Positions 61,727 through 64,000 of a stretch of 64,000 nt of DNA are shown here, piece after piece (the stretch's first letter is position 1; every line of letters starts with the position of its first letter). Under the pieces are notes generated by a model. The model did not search any database. It worked only from the letters and a program-made list of their open reading frames with translations, and was not told the DNA's origin. Source of the stretch: Gracilaria gracilis (lineage: Eukaryota; Rhodophyta; Florideophyceae; Gracilariales; Gracilariaceae); the NCBI GenBank assembly GCA_030374805.1, contig JARGSG010000047.1:353317-417316 (forward strand), given 5' to 3'. The position numbers and the translations under genes are program-made.

Positions 61727-63963
61727 GTGGGAGTCTCCTCTCTTGGAGAGGCGCCCTCAGAGTTGAGGCTGAAGGCGCCCGAGGCGTCCCTGCCTCGCTC
61801 CCAGGTCCGAATCCTCTCGAGGAAACAGGCCGTCAAAGACGTGAACTCAGAACACCTTGGTGTTCTTCGTCGACCGTGGATACGAGTAAGAAATAACCGG
61901 TTCCTGGATAGAGTTATGGTGATGGCCAAACGCAATTACAACGTCTATGCAGACCTTGGCCTTTCACCCCAGTTTATGGTGCGTTATCTCACTGTATTAG
62001 ATACAGGCGCAGGTCCGAACTTCATTGTTTAGACAGCATTGCCACCCGCCTTGCGGTCACACATTCGCCGTGGCGACATTCCTGACGTCGCTGACGCGAA
62101 TAACAACCCGTTGTCAACGGTAGGATACATCGAGTTGGTAATCCGCTTGGGCTCATGCGTGGTGAAGCTCGACTTTGTCGTTTGTAGGTGCCTGGCCGCC
62201 CCAGTCATTTTGGGTTGTGACTTTTGCGACCGCTTTGTCGATGCCATTAGGCCCCGCCAGAGGCGTGTTGAAATGGGAGATGGTTCGTCCGTGCCGATTG
62301 TTCGTCGTCCTTTGAGGCATGTCTCCAAGAAGCGTGTACCTTTACCTGCGGCGCCGGAAGCACCACCGAGTTCTCGGGAATCTACGCAGCTTCGTGTTGC
62401 TTCCGCGACACGCGTGCCTCCAGAGTCTCAAGTCTGGGTACAGGAGAATTCCCGTCAACACGGTTTACGAATCGTCCAGCCCTTGCCGTCGTTGTATGAT
62501 AAATACTCTCTTGCCATTGCTAATAGAGTGGTCCAGGTGGAACCAGATAATCCGTTTTACGTGTTGATAGCCAATCTAGGCAAAACAACCCAGTATCTGG
62601 TAAAAACCGAAGTGATTGGCTCGGTCATGCCGCATCCAACTGCGTTGGTACCGACGAAGATGACTGCTGCCGATGTGCTCGGAATCGTTCACTCTAACGA
62701 GGGGGAGGAGTCTGAATCTCATTCGGCTCCGTCGCCAAGTCTCTCGGGTCAGCAACCTGTTAAGACAGAGAAGACACGCGTTCCGACGAGTTTCGACCAA
62801 TTGGATCCAGTGAAGGAATTGGAAGAACTCGACCTCAGACATGTTCCGGAGACACACCGCAAACGACTGCGCGATATGCTTCGTGAATTCATCACAATGT
62901 GGGATGGTTCTCTCGGAGAGATAAATACCACGGAACCCCGGATTGATCTCCTTCCGAACTCTCGGCCAGTAGCCCAACATCCGTACAGGGCAGGGCCCAA
63001 GGCCAGAGAAGAAGAGCAATTTCAGGTGGACAAGATGCTCCGTGCAGGAGTTATAGAACCGCACATTCTCCGTGGGCATCACCAGTGGTACTGGCTCCGA
63101 AACTGGATGGTTCCTGGCGCTTCTGTATCGACTATCGTCGTCTGAACGCTCTTACCGTCAAGGACGTGTACCCTATTCCACGTATGGATGAATACATCGA
63201 TTCTCTCGGAAATGCTACCGTATTCACGGCATTGGATGCTAACTGGGGATACTGGCAGGTTCCAGTGAGAAAGCAGGATCAGGAGAAGACAGCGTTTGTC
63301 TGCCACTCTGGCCTCTACCGTTTTAAACGGATGCCCTTTGGTTTAATCAATGCTCCCGCTACTTTTCAGCGTGCTATTGATATCCTACTGGCCCGCTTCA
63401 AGTGGCGTACTTGTCTCGTCTACCTTGACGACGTCATTGTATTCTCAGATAATCTGGATGATCACCTCACACATGTGAGAGACATAATGGCCACGTTACG
63501 GGACGCCGGAGTGACACTCAAGCTGAGGAAATGCGAATTCTTCACGGATACAGTCAAGTATCTGGGTCACATAATCCGTCCAGGACGTGTCATGATCGAG
63601 GAAGCTCGTGTGAAGTCGCTGAAACAGGCCACGGAACCGACTACCCAGACCGAACTGAGATCCTTTCTAGGATTCGTCAATGTCTATAAACGGTTTATTC
63701 CCAACTTCGCGGACATTGCGGCACCTCTCAACGCGCTTCTGCGGAAGGGTCAACCGCCGAAGCTGGACCCATTCACGTCTACTCAGACGGAAGCCTTTAA
63801 CTCTCTCAAAGAGGCTGCAACCACGGCACCAGTATTGTCACTACCGAAACCGGGACTTTCATATACCGTGGACACGGATTCTAATGACTACCAGGTAGGC
63901 TGCGCCTTGTTTAAAACCACCCCAGAGGGGGAACGCAAGCCAATTGGGTACTGGTCCCTTCTT
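61727..63963 (+). pseudogene. Ty3/gypsy pol: protease, reverse transcriptase, start of RNase H
   Basis: The protease segment has TVLDTGAGPNFIV, immediately followed by an in-frame TAG (62030-62032), and then continues TALPPALRSHIRRGD and PVILGCDF. The reverse transcriptase follows in another frame after a one-base loss near 63060. It carries SPWASPVVLAPK, SWRFCIDYRRLN, FTALDANWGYWQVPV, MPFGLINAPATFQR and VYLDDVIVFS, i.e. all main RT motifs including YLDD. RNase H begins YTVDTDSNDYQVGCAL and is cut by a TAA at 63964-63966; the following bases keep NYSVSEK in another frame. The copy is inactive as read. Confidence 0.85.
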
Positions 63964-64000
63964 TAAACGTGCATAAGAGAATTACTCCGTCTCGGAGAAG

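Larger units (their letters stand above)
58931..64000 (+). mobile_element. Degenerate Ty3/gypsy LTR retrotransposon (3' part outside window)
   Basis: Gag, zinc-knuckle, protease (DTGA), reverse transcriptase (YLDD) and the start of RNase H occur in the Ty3/gypsy order on the plus strand. Several frames are broken. The left limit is uncertain because the second LTR is outside the window. A TATTTATA (59317-59324) in a leader with many short hairpins may be the LTR promoter. Confidence 0.85.

Overview
The window is nuclear DNA from a photosynthetic eukaryote, most likely a multicellular red alga (Chondrus crispus-like); the species is my inference. Reasons: a plant-type MGDG (galactolipid) synthase, a plant-type Nudix hydrolase 23 homologue and several plastid-targeting-like N-termini stand next to ordinary eukaryotic housekeeping genes. 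Genes are mostly single-exon, the few introns seen are 58-96 nt, and genes are separated by long stretches rich in class I and class II transposons. Several initiator ATGs lie just downstream of TATA-like boxes.

Gene-dense left arm (1-16000): ArfGAP-domain protein (cut by the window edge), PRP16/DHX38 spliceosomal DEAH helicase, TFIIE beta, a CenH3-like histone H3 variant, a small C2H2 zinc-finger protein, a very long RAPTOR (TORC1 scaffold) interrupted by one extra base, and a Nudix hydrolase. The spacers near CenH3 and the zinc-finger gene are GC-extreme, with homopolymer G/C runs and alternating GCGC tracts.

Transposon-rich middle (16000-32400): short (AAG)n-tailed repeats with covarying hairpins flank an aminopropyltransferase (thermospermine/spermidine synthase-like) gene. 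A complete Mutator-like element (22785-28484; 251-bp TIRs; 9-bp TSD) follows. Its single gene appears to fuse a Ulp1/C48 peptidase, a FAR1-type zinc domain and a MULE transposase through one small in-frame intron. Only 12 bp beyond its TSD lies a complete PIF/Harbinger element (28506-32347; TAA TSD) with a DDE transposase and a Myb/SANT-like partner gene tail to tail.

Central housekeeping block (32500-55700): ESF1 (pre-rRNA processing), an unrecognised helical protein on the opposite strand, an HVA22/REEP-family protein, a thioredoxin-zeta-type kinase fusion, a DMT-family transporter, glutamine-dependent NAD+ synthetase, MGDG synthase, a divergently transcribed mitochondrial-looking protein with two introns, COQ2 (with a one-base frame break), a plastid-targeted ABM-domain protein, CDT2/DTL (one intron), a RING-CH E3 ligase and a basic hypothetical protein.

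Right arm (55700-64000): an AT-rich gene-poor stretch, then the 5' part of a decayed Ty3/gypsy retrotransposon (gag, zinc knuckle, protease, reverse transcriptase, start of RNase H) running off the right edge, with in-frame amber codons and frame breaks.

Frame breaks in RAPTOR, COQ2 and the MULE transposase are all single-base changes at or beside short homopolymers. They may be assembly errors rather than true mutations, and I annotate those genes as full-length with this caveat.
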